Positions 47,412 through 57,533 of a DNA stretch of 64,000 bases are shown piece after piece. Origin of the DNA: Daphnia pulex. Its lineage: Eukaryota > Arthropoda > Branchiopoda > Diplostraca > Daphniidae. The first letter of the stretch is position 1. Every line of letters begins with the position of its first letter. Both the position numbers and the translations under genes were made by a program. A model generated the notes under the pieces. The model worked only from the letters and a program-made list of their open reading frames with translations, made no database searches and was not told the origin of the DNA. The stretch is from assembly GCF_021134715.1 (NCBI RefSeq), contig NC_060023.1:5518001-5582000 (forward strand), in the 5' to 3' direction.

Positions 47412-48374
47412 GGAGAGACAAGACAACTCTAAATCACCACCGAGGTCGTTATAATGAGATGTGGATCTATCATTTGGTTCTAATTCATGTCCGAAGGAGT
47501 CCAAAGTTTTATCACTAGTAGTTGCCTAGTAGTTAAACACAATTATTTATAATTCTATGCTCTATGGTCCACAAAAAATGCTTACAGAGAGAAGAGACAT
47601 ATCTAAATCACCGGTGAGAGCGTTAGAATGAGGAGTGGATCTACCATTCTTATCAAAGTCATGACCGAAGGAGTTCACGGTTGTATCACCAGTAGTTGCC
47701 TAGTAGTGAAACACAATATTGAATTACTCAATGTTCCAGTAAACTGTAGGCCGAAAAATGCTTACAGATAGGAGGGACAACTGTAAATCACCACCGAGGT
47801 TGTTAGAATTAGAGGTGGATCTACCATTTTGATCTAAGTCATGACCAAAGGAGTCCAAAGTTATATCACTAGTAGTTCCCTAATAGTGAAACACAATCAT
47901 TAATAATTTGATTTTAAACTAAACTTTAAGTAAAGAAATTCTTACAGAGAGAATAGATAATTCTAAATCTCCTTGAAGGACGCTAGAATGAGAAGTTGAT
48001 CTACCATTTTGATCCAAGTCATGACCGAAGGTGTTCAATGTTGTGTCACTTGCAGCTTCCTAATATTGAATCACAATGATTAATAACTTTATATTTTACT
48101 TGACTAAAAGCAAGTAATGCTTAGAGATAGTAGAAAAGACAATTGAGTTAGAATGAGTGGATGTAGAATGTTGATGTAAGTCCCGAGCAAAAAAAGAGCT
48201 CACTGTTTTATCACTTGAAGTTTCCTAATTTTGAGAATACATTGATTAATAACTAGATATTCAAGTAAACTTTTATCAACCAGTAATCCAAACCTTAATG
48301 GAGGGTACACATTTCAATCGACCATTTACGTTTGATAATGGTGTCCTGTCCACATTTGTAGTTGTTGTACATGC
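47412..48374 (-). repeat. Tandem array of in-phase exons in the P-element gene
   Basis: Exon 2 (48294-48374, 27 codons) is followed by repeated exons at about 48125-48224, 47946-48059, 47766-47879, 47586-47699 and 47412-47525. The last four are each exactly 114 bp (38 codons), all phase 0 at both ends, each preceded by a TTAG/CTAG acceptor and followed by GTAAG or GTAAT. Periods are 180, 180 and 174 bp. They encode variants of TTSDxTLDSFGHDLDQNGRS, then STSHSN-x-LGGDLELSLLS. The first unit is diverged and lacks a clear GT donor. All four later units are free of stops. Confidence 0.85.
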
Positions 48375-48466
48375 CTATAAGAAAAATATTATTAATTGAA
48401 ATTAGGCACATCAAAACACATAATTTTTATTATAATAACAACTTTTAATTTCTTATGACAACTTGC

Positions 48467-48769
48467 CTTTATGGAGTGATGTGTTGGTAATTGAAAAATG
48501 GTAGGAATAGCATTTTTAATAAGTTTTTTAGTATTCTCATTAACAAATTTCGGCTCGAAATGCAAGCTACAAATTTTCAAGTTTTTGGTAACCTTAAAAT
48601 ATTTAGAAAAACCAGTGACAAAACTGTTGTCTGAGAATGCCTTGAGCCACGTTTCCACTACATTCTCATCTTTAGGCCACGAAAAAAAATGTAACTTAGA
48701 TTTGTTTTCCACAATGTTTGAACCATGTTTTGAACTATTGCAAAATCTTACACAGCACGTACGTGGCAT
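48467..48769 (-). CDS. THAP zinc-finger exon of the P element
   Basis: 101 codons from MPRTCCVRFCNSS. The C2CH ligands are C..C in CCVRFC and C-x2-H in ICSLHF. The invariant tryptophan is in VETWLKAF and the closing AIPTIFQLP equals the AVPT-x-F signature. THAP domains bind the element's own DNA near its ends. The exon ends at ATAAAG|GCAAGT, a GC-type donor in phase 0. The start codon lies about 90 bp inside the terminal repeat, consistent with a promoter in or near that repeat. The exon itself is undamaged. Confidence 0.85.
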
Positions 48770-48860
48770 TGTATTAAAGGAAAAAAAACACATTAAAAAA
48801 AACTTAATTAGCCATGCCCAAATACGACCATATATGACGTTAGCTTAAGGCTTGCAAGGC

Positions 48861-49044
48861 AAACAGACTGACGATCAAAAAAATTTTAAACCGCGGAAAG
48901 ATGACATGGAATGTGGAACTTGACTCTGATGTACCTTACGACCCTCTGGCTATGAAAAGTAGGGGATGGGAAGGGGTAGGGGCTGGGAACCATTCGGCAA
49001 CAGGGAGATAGTGAGCTGTTGGGCCGTTATTTCAGTAGGCCATG
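48861..49044 (-). repeat. P element right terminal inverted repeat, about 184 bp
   Basis: It is the inverse of 42330-42510 and ends GGCCATG at 49044, next to the CTCTTGTA duplication. Confidence 0.9.
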
Positions 49045-49052
49045 CTCTTGTA

Positions 49053-49611
49053 TAAACTCTCTTTCTTGACGTCCGAAAGTGTGGACGTCCTAAGAAGCTC
49101 GTGTTACACATCTCCCCGCATCACTAAACGAAAATCTCACCTGATAACGAACGAATGTAGTTATCCATTTATGAACGAGAACAAGAGATGACTGAAATGG
49201 AAAAAATTAAACTAATAATGGATAATGACACCGGCGAAACTCCAAAAGCCGCCATGCAAGAACAATTACCAATTCGTGTCAATTTTTTTTTTTTTTTCTT
49301 AAATAAAAGTGACAACTTCGGACGTTAGCCTTGTCTATTGGATGAGAAATGTGATTCATTGAACACTGTTTTCGTGTTTTGGTAAAAATTAGCTGTGGAT
49401 TTTGATTCGTTAAAAAGTGATTAAAATAAAAATATTAAAAAAAAATATTTAGATCAAAATTGAAATCACCGATAACTTGATTTAAATCACCAATTGATCT
49501 TTCGAACAGCCCTATATGGGCTGTTCGACATGTTTTTTTACATGTGTTGCCATCGCGGAAACGCAGCATTCGAGTCAAGATGATGTCTGCTACAATTGCC
49601 CGCCCCGTCTT
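49053..49611. other. Non-coding flank of the P element
   Basis: No gene. A small stem, GACGTCCGAAAGTGTGGACG, lies near 49068-49088, just outside the P insertion. The rest is AT-rich. Confidence 0.45.
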
Positions 49612-49690
49612 GTCTGACCAATTGACGTAGGTCACATGATGTCAGATTTTTTCTGACGTCATCTGACCTTCGTCAGTTGGTCAGACAAAG
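49612..49690. repeat. 79-bp hairpin
   Basis: TTGTCTGACCAATTGACG at the left pairs with CGTCAGTTGGTCAGACAA at the right, around a T-rich centre. Arms are about 36 bp with a few mismatches. It may be a very small MITE. Confidence 0.75.
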
Positions 49691-49699
49691 CCAACCAAG

Positions 49700-49911
49700 G
49701 CGATTTGGAAACTTTAAAAGGCGCCTCTAGTGAGTGTGTCAGCTACTACGCTCAGCTACTTTTGAGAGCCTAGATGGCTCTATTTAACGTTTCCACTTCA
49801 CAATTCTGACAGGCTCCTCCCTAAAATCTCTGAAAATCGGCTTACTTTTACCCTGAAACAGGGATAGGGAAGCCAACACAGCCGTGAAGCGACCAGGAGT
49901 CTATAGCTCTG
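49700..49911 (-). mobile_element. Deletion derivative of the second THAP element
   Basis: GGCGATTTGGAAA...GCGCCTCTAGTGAGTGTGTCA matches 51283-51330. TTTCCACTTCACAATTCTGA...GGGATAGGGAAGCCAACAC...CTATAGCTCTG matches 52768-52890. So left-interior and right-end pieces are joined, without a left terminus. It ends at 49911, directly against the next hairpin. Confidence 0.65.
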
Positions 49912-49913
49912 CC

Positions 49914-50175
49914 TATAGGGCTCTTTCGGATCTGTTTTTTTTGCCGTTTTATCTGGCAACGCAGCATGGCGCCGTTCCTTGGTAGCGCGAGAACGGAGAG
50001 AAGAGGGAGAATGGGACGAATGGGGGAGAAGAGGAAACGAGGGTCCCCTTTTTTTCGTACGCCCTCCTCCCTCCCATTCGTCCCATTCTCCCCGTTCTCG
50101 CGCTACCAGGGAACGGCGCCTTGCTGTGTTGCCAGATAAAGCGGCAAAAGAAAACAGATCCGAAAGAGCCCTATA
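49914..50175. mobile_element. 262-bp hairpin MITE
   Basis: TATAGGGCTCTTTCGGATCTG at the left pairs with CAGATCCGAAAGAGCCCTATA at the right. Inner arms TATCTGGCAACGCAGCATGG and GTAGCGCGAGAACGG also pair with their inverses, and the centre contains two opposed copies of GGGACGAATGGG. A TA duplication is possible at both ends. No coding sequence. Confidence 0.8.
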
Positions 50176-51214
50176 CCTAACTATTATTCATTAATCATTA
50201 GGCCTTAGCACTTAACAGATATTAGTAAGGATAGTAATCCTTCAGGGATAAAAATAGTATTCGTTAAGTACATATTGTGCATCTTTATTCGAAGCGTAAT
50301 AATGTATAGACAAGTTCCGGATGCTGAGTTGCACAACCGCTAAATTAGGATCGTGCGCCAACGTGTCCTTTTGACGTTGTGGGGATAGTAGAAAGCGGGT
50401 TTTTTATTATTTAAGCATAGAATTACTTATCTAATCTTAGAAATGTTCAGGATTATCGTTGTTTAGAACATTCTGCTTTTTATAGAGTAATTTGTTTGAG
50501 CTTGTCACTTGTCAGCACTATCCACTTTCAATAACTTTTCAAGATACTTTTCTTTTTCTTTTGGCACTAGTCCTTTCGCGTAGTCGGACAATTTAAAAAG
50601 GGTTAAAGTTTCCCCAAGTATAGGATCACTAGCATTAAGATCACCCATGTTATTGTTTACATCTAAGATTCTAAGTATTAAACACAAGAAAAGACTAAAC
50701 AGCATCCCAGGCTTGGACTTTCTTTAATTTTAATGGGTAAACTAAGCTGAATTATACATTTAAAATCCATATATAATAAAAGAACAAGCTTTTGGGGGAG
50801 GGGCTTATTCATGTGTCAACAATGTGTCAACACAGGCTCCTCCCCCAAAATGGAACATGCCCAAACATGCCCAACACCAGATGTCGTCGTCGTGATGACG
50901 CAATCTTCAACAACCAGCATCATCACCAGATGTCTATAGCATCGCGGTGATGACGAAATCTTCAAGTAAGGTACTGGGCAGATTTCCCACGATAAAATCT
51001 ATTACGGGCAGATCGTGCTACAGAAAAGCGAATAGCAAAACAGCCCGACTTAACGCTAGACCAAAGTTCCCCGGATTTGACCGGGGCTCAGGTTACTCGT
51101 TACTCTATAAAAAGCAGAATGTTCTAAACAACGATAATCCTGAACATTTCTAAGATTAGATAAGTAATTCTATGCTTAAATAATAAAAAACCCGCTTTCT
51201 ATTATCCCCACAAC

Positions 51215-52890
51215 CAGAGCAATAGATACCTGGTCGGTTCTCGGCCGTGTTGGCTTCCCTATCCCGGTTTCAGGGTAAACGTGGTCCGATTTGGAAAAAT
51301 TGATGAGCGCCTCTAGTGAGTGTGTCAGGTACTACGTGAAGCCAGCCAATCAGGAAGGGTCTATGAAAAACTCATTGACCAATCACAGCTTACTTTTCTA
51401 CAAGAAGTGAACAAAATAAAAAGGTAGAAGTATCCAACTGTCAAACCTCTAGGTCTTTTCTAAGTGTCCCAACATTACATTTTATTGTTTGGTTGTGTAA
51501 ATTGTTTATTGTTCCGTTGACATAATACACTACTTCTTGTTTTGAAAATGTACACTTTTCACATTATAATTTTCATTTGGTAGTTGATCCATCGAAATGC
51601 AAAAAATCGTTTGTTTAATTTGATCAAAATACCATGTCCAATTCTTTGGTACCATTGATGAAGTTACTAGTGACTGAAATGTCACAAAATTAGACTTGAA
51701 ATTAGTAGAGCTTGCTTCCATAGAAGGTGATGTAACTGTCGAATCTTCAATGACAACAGCAACATTTTCGTTCATTACATCAGGAAGTGGATCAAAAATT
51801 GCTTCTTCAGCAGCCTGGTGAGTGTCCATTGATTCTTGAATAGTAGAGGTAGCTTCCATAGAAGGTGATGCAACTGTCGTATCTTCCATGACAACAGCAA
51901 GATTTTCCTTGATTGAATCTGGAAGTGGATCAAAAATTGCTTCTTCAGCAGCCTGGGGAATGTTGATTGATTCTTTAATAGTAGAGGTAATTTCCATGGA
52001 GGGTGCTATCAGATAAAATTTAAAGCAATTGCTCTTAAAAATAAAATGTAACGAGAACTATTATCAATACCTGTACTGTCAAATTTTTTTCTCTTAGACG
52101 TAGTAGGTATTTTGTCTACTTTTGGTCGTTTCCTTACTGATGCATTGCTAGCATTTGTTTCCACTACAATACATATTTAAGAATTGCATTATTTGATATT
52201 AAACAAAATAAACATATTTAAAAATACCATTGAGGTTATTTCTCCATTTGAAACCATCAACATTTTGCATTGCTTGTCGACTAGGTGTATCTAAAATGAA
52301 AAAGGTTCAGTTTCTGTGCTTTACAGATTATACAGGAAATGTAATATCAATACCATTTATCAGAAAATGTTTGGGAATTGCTCCAGCATTACGATTCCTA
52401 CGTTTGAAAGGATGGAACACGTTCAAAATTTAAATCCCTGATTTGAAGTCACTTTCGTCAAAATGACGGGAGCAAATACGTGAGGTGCTCGTCAAATAAC
52501 TACATGGAATTAGTTCTCGCCATTTAGATAATGAAGTTTTAGGAATTGCAAACAGGGTAACCTCGTTTTCTTTTTGATTTCCTTTGAAATATGTTGATTT
52601 ACAACCAGGAACAGCACACCTGCAAACCATTTTTACAGAAATTATGGTTAGGCTTCATTCACGTATTCCCGATGATGGCCGCCGTATTCACATATTACAC
52701 AAAAATGGCCGCCGAAAGTATTATTTGAAAGTCAACGTCTTATCACTAGATGGCGCTGTTTCATTTTTACCACTTCACAACTTCTGACAAGCTCCGCCCT
52801 AAAATGTCTGAAAATCGGGGATACGTTTACCCTAAAACCGGGATAGGGAAGCCAACACGGCCGAGAACCGACCAGGTATCTATTGCTCTG
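51215..52890 (-). mobile_element. Second THAP-encoding element, 1,676 bp
   Basis: The termini begin CAGAGCAATAGATACCTGGT on both sides (about 67 bp nearly perfect). Flanks are CCACAAC at 51208-51214 and 52891-52897. The intact left arm of the surrounding element shows the empty site ...ATCCCCACAACGTCAAAAGG, confirming a 7-bp duplication with this choice of end. The element encodes a THAP-type protein on the minus strand but no transposase core, so it is non-autonomous. Confidence 0.82.
51530..52630 (-). pseudogene. THAP protein with internal 47-residue repeat, one stop
   Basis: The THAP exon starts at 52630 (MVCRCAVPGCKSTYF), with W in LSKWREL, C..H in ICSRHF and the closing AIPKHF near 52385. 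A TAA after SDFKSGI (about 52433) breaks the domain. Following exons with good borders give TPSRQAMQNVDGFKWRNN (about 52290-52230) and a basic, nuclear-signal-like KRPKVDKIPTTSKRKKF (about 52130-52080). The last exon (to 51530) contains two adjacent copies of PSMEATSTIQES...QAAEEAIFDPLPD and ends NWTWYFDQIKQTIFCI...FQNKK. The repeat region follows the DNA-binding domain, as in the larger P element here. It probably binds element ends; without the stop it could act as a repressor, but that is inference. Confidence 0.7.
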
Positions 52891-52966
52891 CCACAACGTT
52901 AAAAGGACACGTTGGCGCACGATCCTAATTTAGCGGTTGTGCAACTCAGCATCCGGAACTTGTCTA

Positions 52967-53276
52967 TTATGTATTTATGTGAACGCTCCCTGCAAACTAA
53001 TAGAAATTTTTTTTAAATATTTGTACATAACCAGCGCAGTCAAAAGTCAAGGCTTATAATCAAGGTAACAATAGTGTGGTCAAAAAAACGTTTTCATGTT
53101 CGTGTGCAAGAAATTGTTAGTTATAATTTATTTTGAAAACGTATTATTTATTTATTTTTTTAATTCAGTGAATCACCCGAATTACCTGTTTTGCCTTTCT
53201 TTTATTCTTGAACTCAAAGCATGTCTAATTATATAGTTCGTAGTTCATTTGTATTTGTCTTATAGGGTCTACACTT
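52967..53276. other. 3' flank of ATP13A1
   Basis: AT-rich, no ORF. AATAAATAAATAAT on the minus strand near 53144-53158 supplies likely polyadenylation signals about 120 bp after the ATP13A1 stop. Confidence 0.6.
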
Positions 53277-56200
53277 TTAGTCAATTGCAATTTTTAGTTT
53301 CCCTTCGCCAAAAATGAACAAACAAATTCTATCTACAAGGAAAGCAAGAGCAAAATCAGCTAAGAGAACTCCTGCGAGAAGATTGCGATATTCGGTTTCA
53401 AAATCCACAATTCCAAACTCTTGATTAATTTCTGGGAAAAAACCGAGAACTAAACCAAGTATAAAGGATCCTGTCCCTATCAGACTGTAAAGCAAAACGC
53501 GATTCTCTTTCAGACTTTCCATAAAGGGATGACCACGATAGTTGACTGCGATCGTTGAAACTTGAAGAGCCATACTAATTATGTATACTGTACTGTTCAG
53601 CAAATTCGGTTCAAATTCTTTGTCTAGATCAGGAAACGGTGATTCTCTTGGTGGTAGACGTATGGACGACTGCTGGACCAAAAACACTAAACTTGAAAAA
53701 TGAACCAAGAATTGAAGTAATACAGTCAAAATGGTATAAGAATTGAAAATATTAGGTAAGGGTCGATTTCGGGACAAATGCTTCAGTGGTTTTGATCGAG
53801 AAATGAATAAAAAGCAAGCGGCTAAGAGTAAACCTTGCAAAGTTGCTTGCCCATCACTGAATTTGACACCCTCTAGATAAAGAACAGATTGACTATAAGC
53901 CAATACAAGAGCGTTCAGTGCCAGGATTTTAAACATTTGCAAAGTGGTTACGAGCGTGCAGCGACCCTGTTTGATGACATGGCAAATGCTTTGGATAGAA
54001 CTCATTTTCGATGTAAATGGAGCAGCGATGGATGCGTCTCCTAACTTGACTAATTGGGCCCGTTCCTGTTCTTCCATATCTTTCATCATTTGCTGGAGCT
54101 GAACTTGCGCCCTGTTTAAACGTTCCAGACGAGGGTCCAAGGCGACATCATGAGAACCAGGGATGGGCCGCCCTTTGTCGCCATGACGCGAGACGAGTCT
54201 TTTACTTTTCTCGTGGCCTTCGTTGTTGACTTCTTTTTCTTTTGACTTGTCTTCCGATTTCTTCGATTTCGACGTCAGCTCCGGGAGATGAGAAAGAATG
54301 GCCACACCTGACAAACAAAGGACACACAAGGTTACTTTTTGTTTTGTTTTTTAAGAGAAAAAAACAAAACAAAACTTACCAACATGAGCATGTTTCAATG
54401 CTCCTACATCATTGGTCCCGTCTCCACACATTAGAGTAGTGTAGCCTAGCCCATTCAAAGAAGTAATAATCAGTTCTTTTTGTTTAGGATTGACTCTGGC
54501 ATATACGCGGATGTGGGGTAAAACCCGGTGATAAAATTGGGGAATCGCGTTGTACAAATGAGCGAGGCCTAAACCCGTTATGCAAAGCACATGGTCCGAT
54601 GTGAATCGTTTGAAATCGGCCGGTATCAGTGGGAGCTCCAAGTCTTGGTCAACACTTTGCCACACCCACTCATTCGCAACACAAGTCATAATAAGAGTAG
54701 ATTCTTTTTTGGCAAACTTCAACACTTTGGCAACATGGCAGGCCGTTAAAGGGTTATCCCCGGTGATCATGACGACTCGATGTGACGACGATACTATTTC
54801 TCGAATAACAGAGAGAGAGTCTTTCTTCATCGGGCATGAGAGAATCAAGAATCCGGCAAACTTAAGCTCTGATTCAAGATTTTCACGCTTCAATGAACGG
54901 ACAGCTTGATGACTCAATGTTCCTAGATTGCGGTATCCCAGGGCCAAAACTCTGGCTCCTTTGCGAGACATGGCTAAATACACCTCATCATAGCTGGACG
55001 GTACTGAAACGAACATAGACCTTAGGGTCTCAGGAGCTCCTTTCACGGCGGTTATGTAGTTGATTTCCATGGAGCCTGATAAGCTGTAGCCAGCTACAAC
55101 TGCCATTCTCTTCAGCGCACTGCTGAAGTGATATCTTTGATGAATTTTCAATGCTGGGCTGCGCACCTAAAGTCGTTAACATCGAGAAATAATTCAAAAT
55201 TTAACTAACAGGGTTTGACAGAAACTTACCGATTTATTGTTGGGTATCAAAGCGTCACCTTTGGTCAAAGTCCAATCAATAGCTGTTAGTGTGGCCTTTT
55301 CAAGTGGGTCACCAACTAGGCCTTCGTCCATGTGAATGAGGGAATGACAAGTGGCCAAGGTTTGCAGAGTCTCTAGCGGCACTTGATTTAAACTTTGTAC
55401 AATAGTTGGATCGTTTTCATCGAGACCAGCGATGCCCTCAACAACAAGATTGTCATTTGTTAAAGTTCCAGTTTTATCAAAACAGCACATTTCGATTCGG
55501 CCGGCAAATGGGATCCTGAAAGGTTCGGTGCAATACACTCCTAGTTTGGTGAGTTGAACCAGTGAGGTGTTGACAGCTAGAGATAGTTCTATAGGAAGTT
55601 CAGGAGGAACTACCGACGTCAGAATCAACGTGCACTCTAAGAACAGTTTGTAGCGATTGCGATCCGGATCTTCTGTTCCCTTGATCCACAAGTATCCAGA
55701 AGCCAAGATGGCGAAAAACAAAAGGAAAACTATAAATCCAAATGTTTCCAGATTGTTGGCCGTCACACGTTTAACACCAAACAATATTGTACGTAGCAGC
55801 TTTCCCTGAAACAATCAAACGTAAATATATTAACTAAAATCAACAAACTTGACACGCTCATGATAGGGCATTAATCCGATATTTTTTCTTGTTTTTTTCA
55901 TTTATCATCAGTTATTTTTTGTTAAATAGTTGTATTTGAAATGTCTTTTAATTCATTTTTACCTGAGATGTGTTGAAGCTATTACGAAGAACATAAGCAA
56001 TGCATCCTCCATCAGGAGACTTCAGCTGTCCGGCTGTTTTGGTGGGCCTGAAAATCAAAATATTTTCGTGACATTAAATTCGCCATTCCTGTATTTAGTT
56101 TGTGTTGTTAATCTCACGAAGTGTGCTGAACGATACGAGTTCCCCCAAATAATATATGGAGTTTACTTTCATCTTCTATGTCCAAGGAACGACTTGTTTG

Positions 56201-57533
56201 GTCGTCAGGCAAATTCTCTATGGGCTCCTTCATTTGTGGGACTGACTCTCCAGTCAGCAATGATTCGTCAACAATACATGGACCACGAAGAAGTAGCATG
56301 TCGCACGGTACGAGCAAAGAATCGTCAGAGGAGCGACTCACTGACACTAGATCACCAGGAACTAGTTGATCGCTAGAGATCATTTGCCATTTTTTACTCC
56401 GATAAACCTAAAATACAAAATATCTTACATAATCTATGTTTACGTTAATCGTAGTTATTAAGTATAAACCCACCTGAACACTATATGGCTTATTCCCCAT
56501 TTTTCTAATTTCAGACATGTTGCGCAACTGTTGTTGTACAAGCGTACATTCAAAAGCAACCAACATAAGTAACGTAAAGATGGAATAATACCTATATTTA
56601 GCAAATATTAGAAAACAGTTCATAGTATGGTATTTAACCTAATACAAGTAGTACTTACCAGTAGGCATCCAAACACCAAAGACAAACACAAAATACTTGG
56701 AAAACAAAGAATGGTGCAGTGGCTCTCTCCAAAAACAATTCCATGAATTCAGGCACAACCATTTCCAACCTAGAACATTTGACGGCATTAAGAAATCATT
56801 GAAAAATTAATGTTAATAAAACAGCAATAAACTATTTACTCATTTTTTCCATAGTTGTTTTCAGCTTCTTTGATATCAGAATCACTTTGATATCCTTTCC
56901 AATCTAAATATTCTTGGTAACTATGACCAATTGGGAATACTATTCCTTTAAAACACTTTTCTTCAATATCCCTGTATTAGAACAAGAAAGAATGTTAAAA
57001 ATGCAATAGTGTTGTGGGTAAATTTTGAATTTATCATATTAATCATATAAATTACCAAATGTATCTTGTTTTTTGAAACATGAACCAAATTTTCACAACT
57101 TTTCCTTCAACATCCTGAAAACAATAAAAAAAAAGTTTATTAATTTATTTTCATTGTGCCCATTGTCGAAAATTACCTTCGTTCTTTGAATTGGAACAAG
57201 TTGAGAGGAACCATTATTTGGAGTTGGAACCACTTTAACATAAATTGCTTCTAATGGATTAGATGTACTTGTACAGGTAAGAAATGTTCTGATGTGAACG
57301 GACCAGTAACACGACAATGAAACTAAAACTTGGATTAGTCCTATGCCGGCTAATGATATCCACCCTGCTTCTGGATACTCTTCAACCCCGTAAACAAAAA
57401 CCCATAAATAAAACCACAACCCGTACAAAAATATGAAAGGCAGTGAGTATCCATGAATAATTGTAGGAAGCGGATTGTGTAACGAAACTTTTTGAACGAG
57501 ATCGTCCAGGTTTTTTGACACGTCAACATCCAT
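53277..57533 (-). CDS. ATP13A1: ATP13A1-type P5A ATPase, ten exons, intact
   Basis: P5A ATPases sit in the endoplasmic reticulum membrane and remove wrongly inserted transmembrane helices. Exons: 57177-57533, 57056-57114, 56840-56971, 56659-56769, 56474-56591, 56118-56407, 55963-56047, 55230-55805, 54380-55166, 53277-54307. All borders are GT-AG and phases join, giving 1,181 residues (human ATP13A1 is about 1,200). Visible motifs: an N-terminal membrane pair after [24 protein letters not shown] and [10 protein letters not shown] in the actuator domain; the P5 signature [17 protein letters not shown] near residue 450; [10 protein letters not shown] with the phosphorylated Asp at about 494; [35 protein letters not shown] near 824; then a run of membrane helices to the stop. 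No lesion was seen. It is the one clear single-copy housekeeping gene in the window. Confidence 0.97.

Larger units (their letters stand above)
43856..48769 (-). pseudogene. P-element transposase with THAP domain, interrupted
   Basis: Minus-strand exons: THAP domain 48467-48769; exon 2 48294-48374; repeat exons to 47412; an acidic exon about 47330-46890; FDMLEWIHRNIPNGIRKLV (46820-46600); a coiled coil LRHQVVNLEKEIKKLENLVG (about 46540-46480); the core IRYCQWTLKYSIALQGRSPT (46025-45960), SYDYTHILKNVRNQLIDRQL (about 45245-45190) and RRFSTDNIERFHGAVRNYCG (44670-44600); then a C-terminal CINCYTKLV and a last exon ending at 43856. The NVRNQL and NIERFHGAVR motifs are typical of P/THAP9 transposases. 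The MITE at 46030-46257 disrupts the core exon. One-base frame slips occur at an A8 (about 46600), T7 (about 45507) and A7 (about 44868), and another shift near 44225. It is inactive as read. Confidence 0.88.
42330..49044 (-). mobile_element. Full-length P element (THAP-type), 6,715 bp
   Basis: The ends are perfect: CTCTTGTA at 42322-42329 and again at 49045-49052 is an 8-bp target duplication, and both termini begin CATGGCCTACTGAAATAACG (right end read on the minus strand). Drosophila P elements also start CATGATGAAATAACA and make 8-bp duplications. Inside, on the minus strand, are a THAP zinc finger, a coiled coil and a P-type transposase core. Two further features are unusual: a tandem exon array near the 5' end of the gene, and a diverged inverted copy of that array at the other end. 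A 228-bp MITE lies within the transposase coding exon. Confidence 0.92.
50307..52966. mobile_element. 973-bp element with 182-bp terminal repeats, interrupted
   Basis: The left arm 50309-50490 matches the right arm, which is split into 51100-51214 and 52898-52964. Both total 182 bp. Ends are GACAAGTTCCGGATGC, flanked by TA (50307-50308 and 52965-52966). Subtracting the 1,676-bp insertion and its 7-bp duplication leaves 973 bp. The interior has a minus-strand frame (50505-50705) reading MGDLNASDPILGETLTLF near its middle and nothing else recognisable. Confidence 0.75.
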
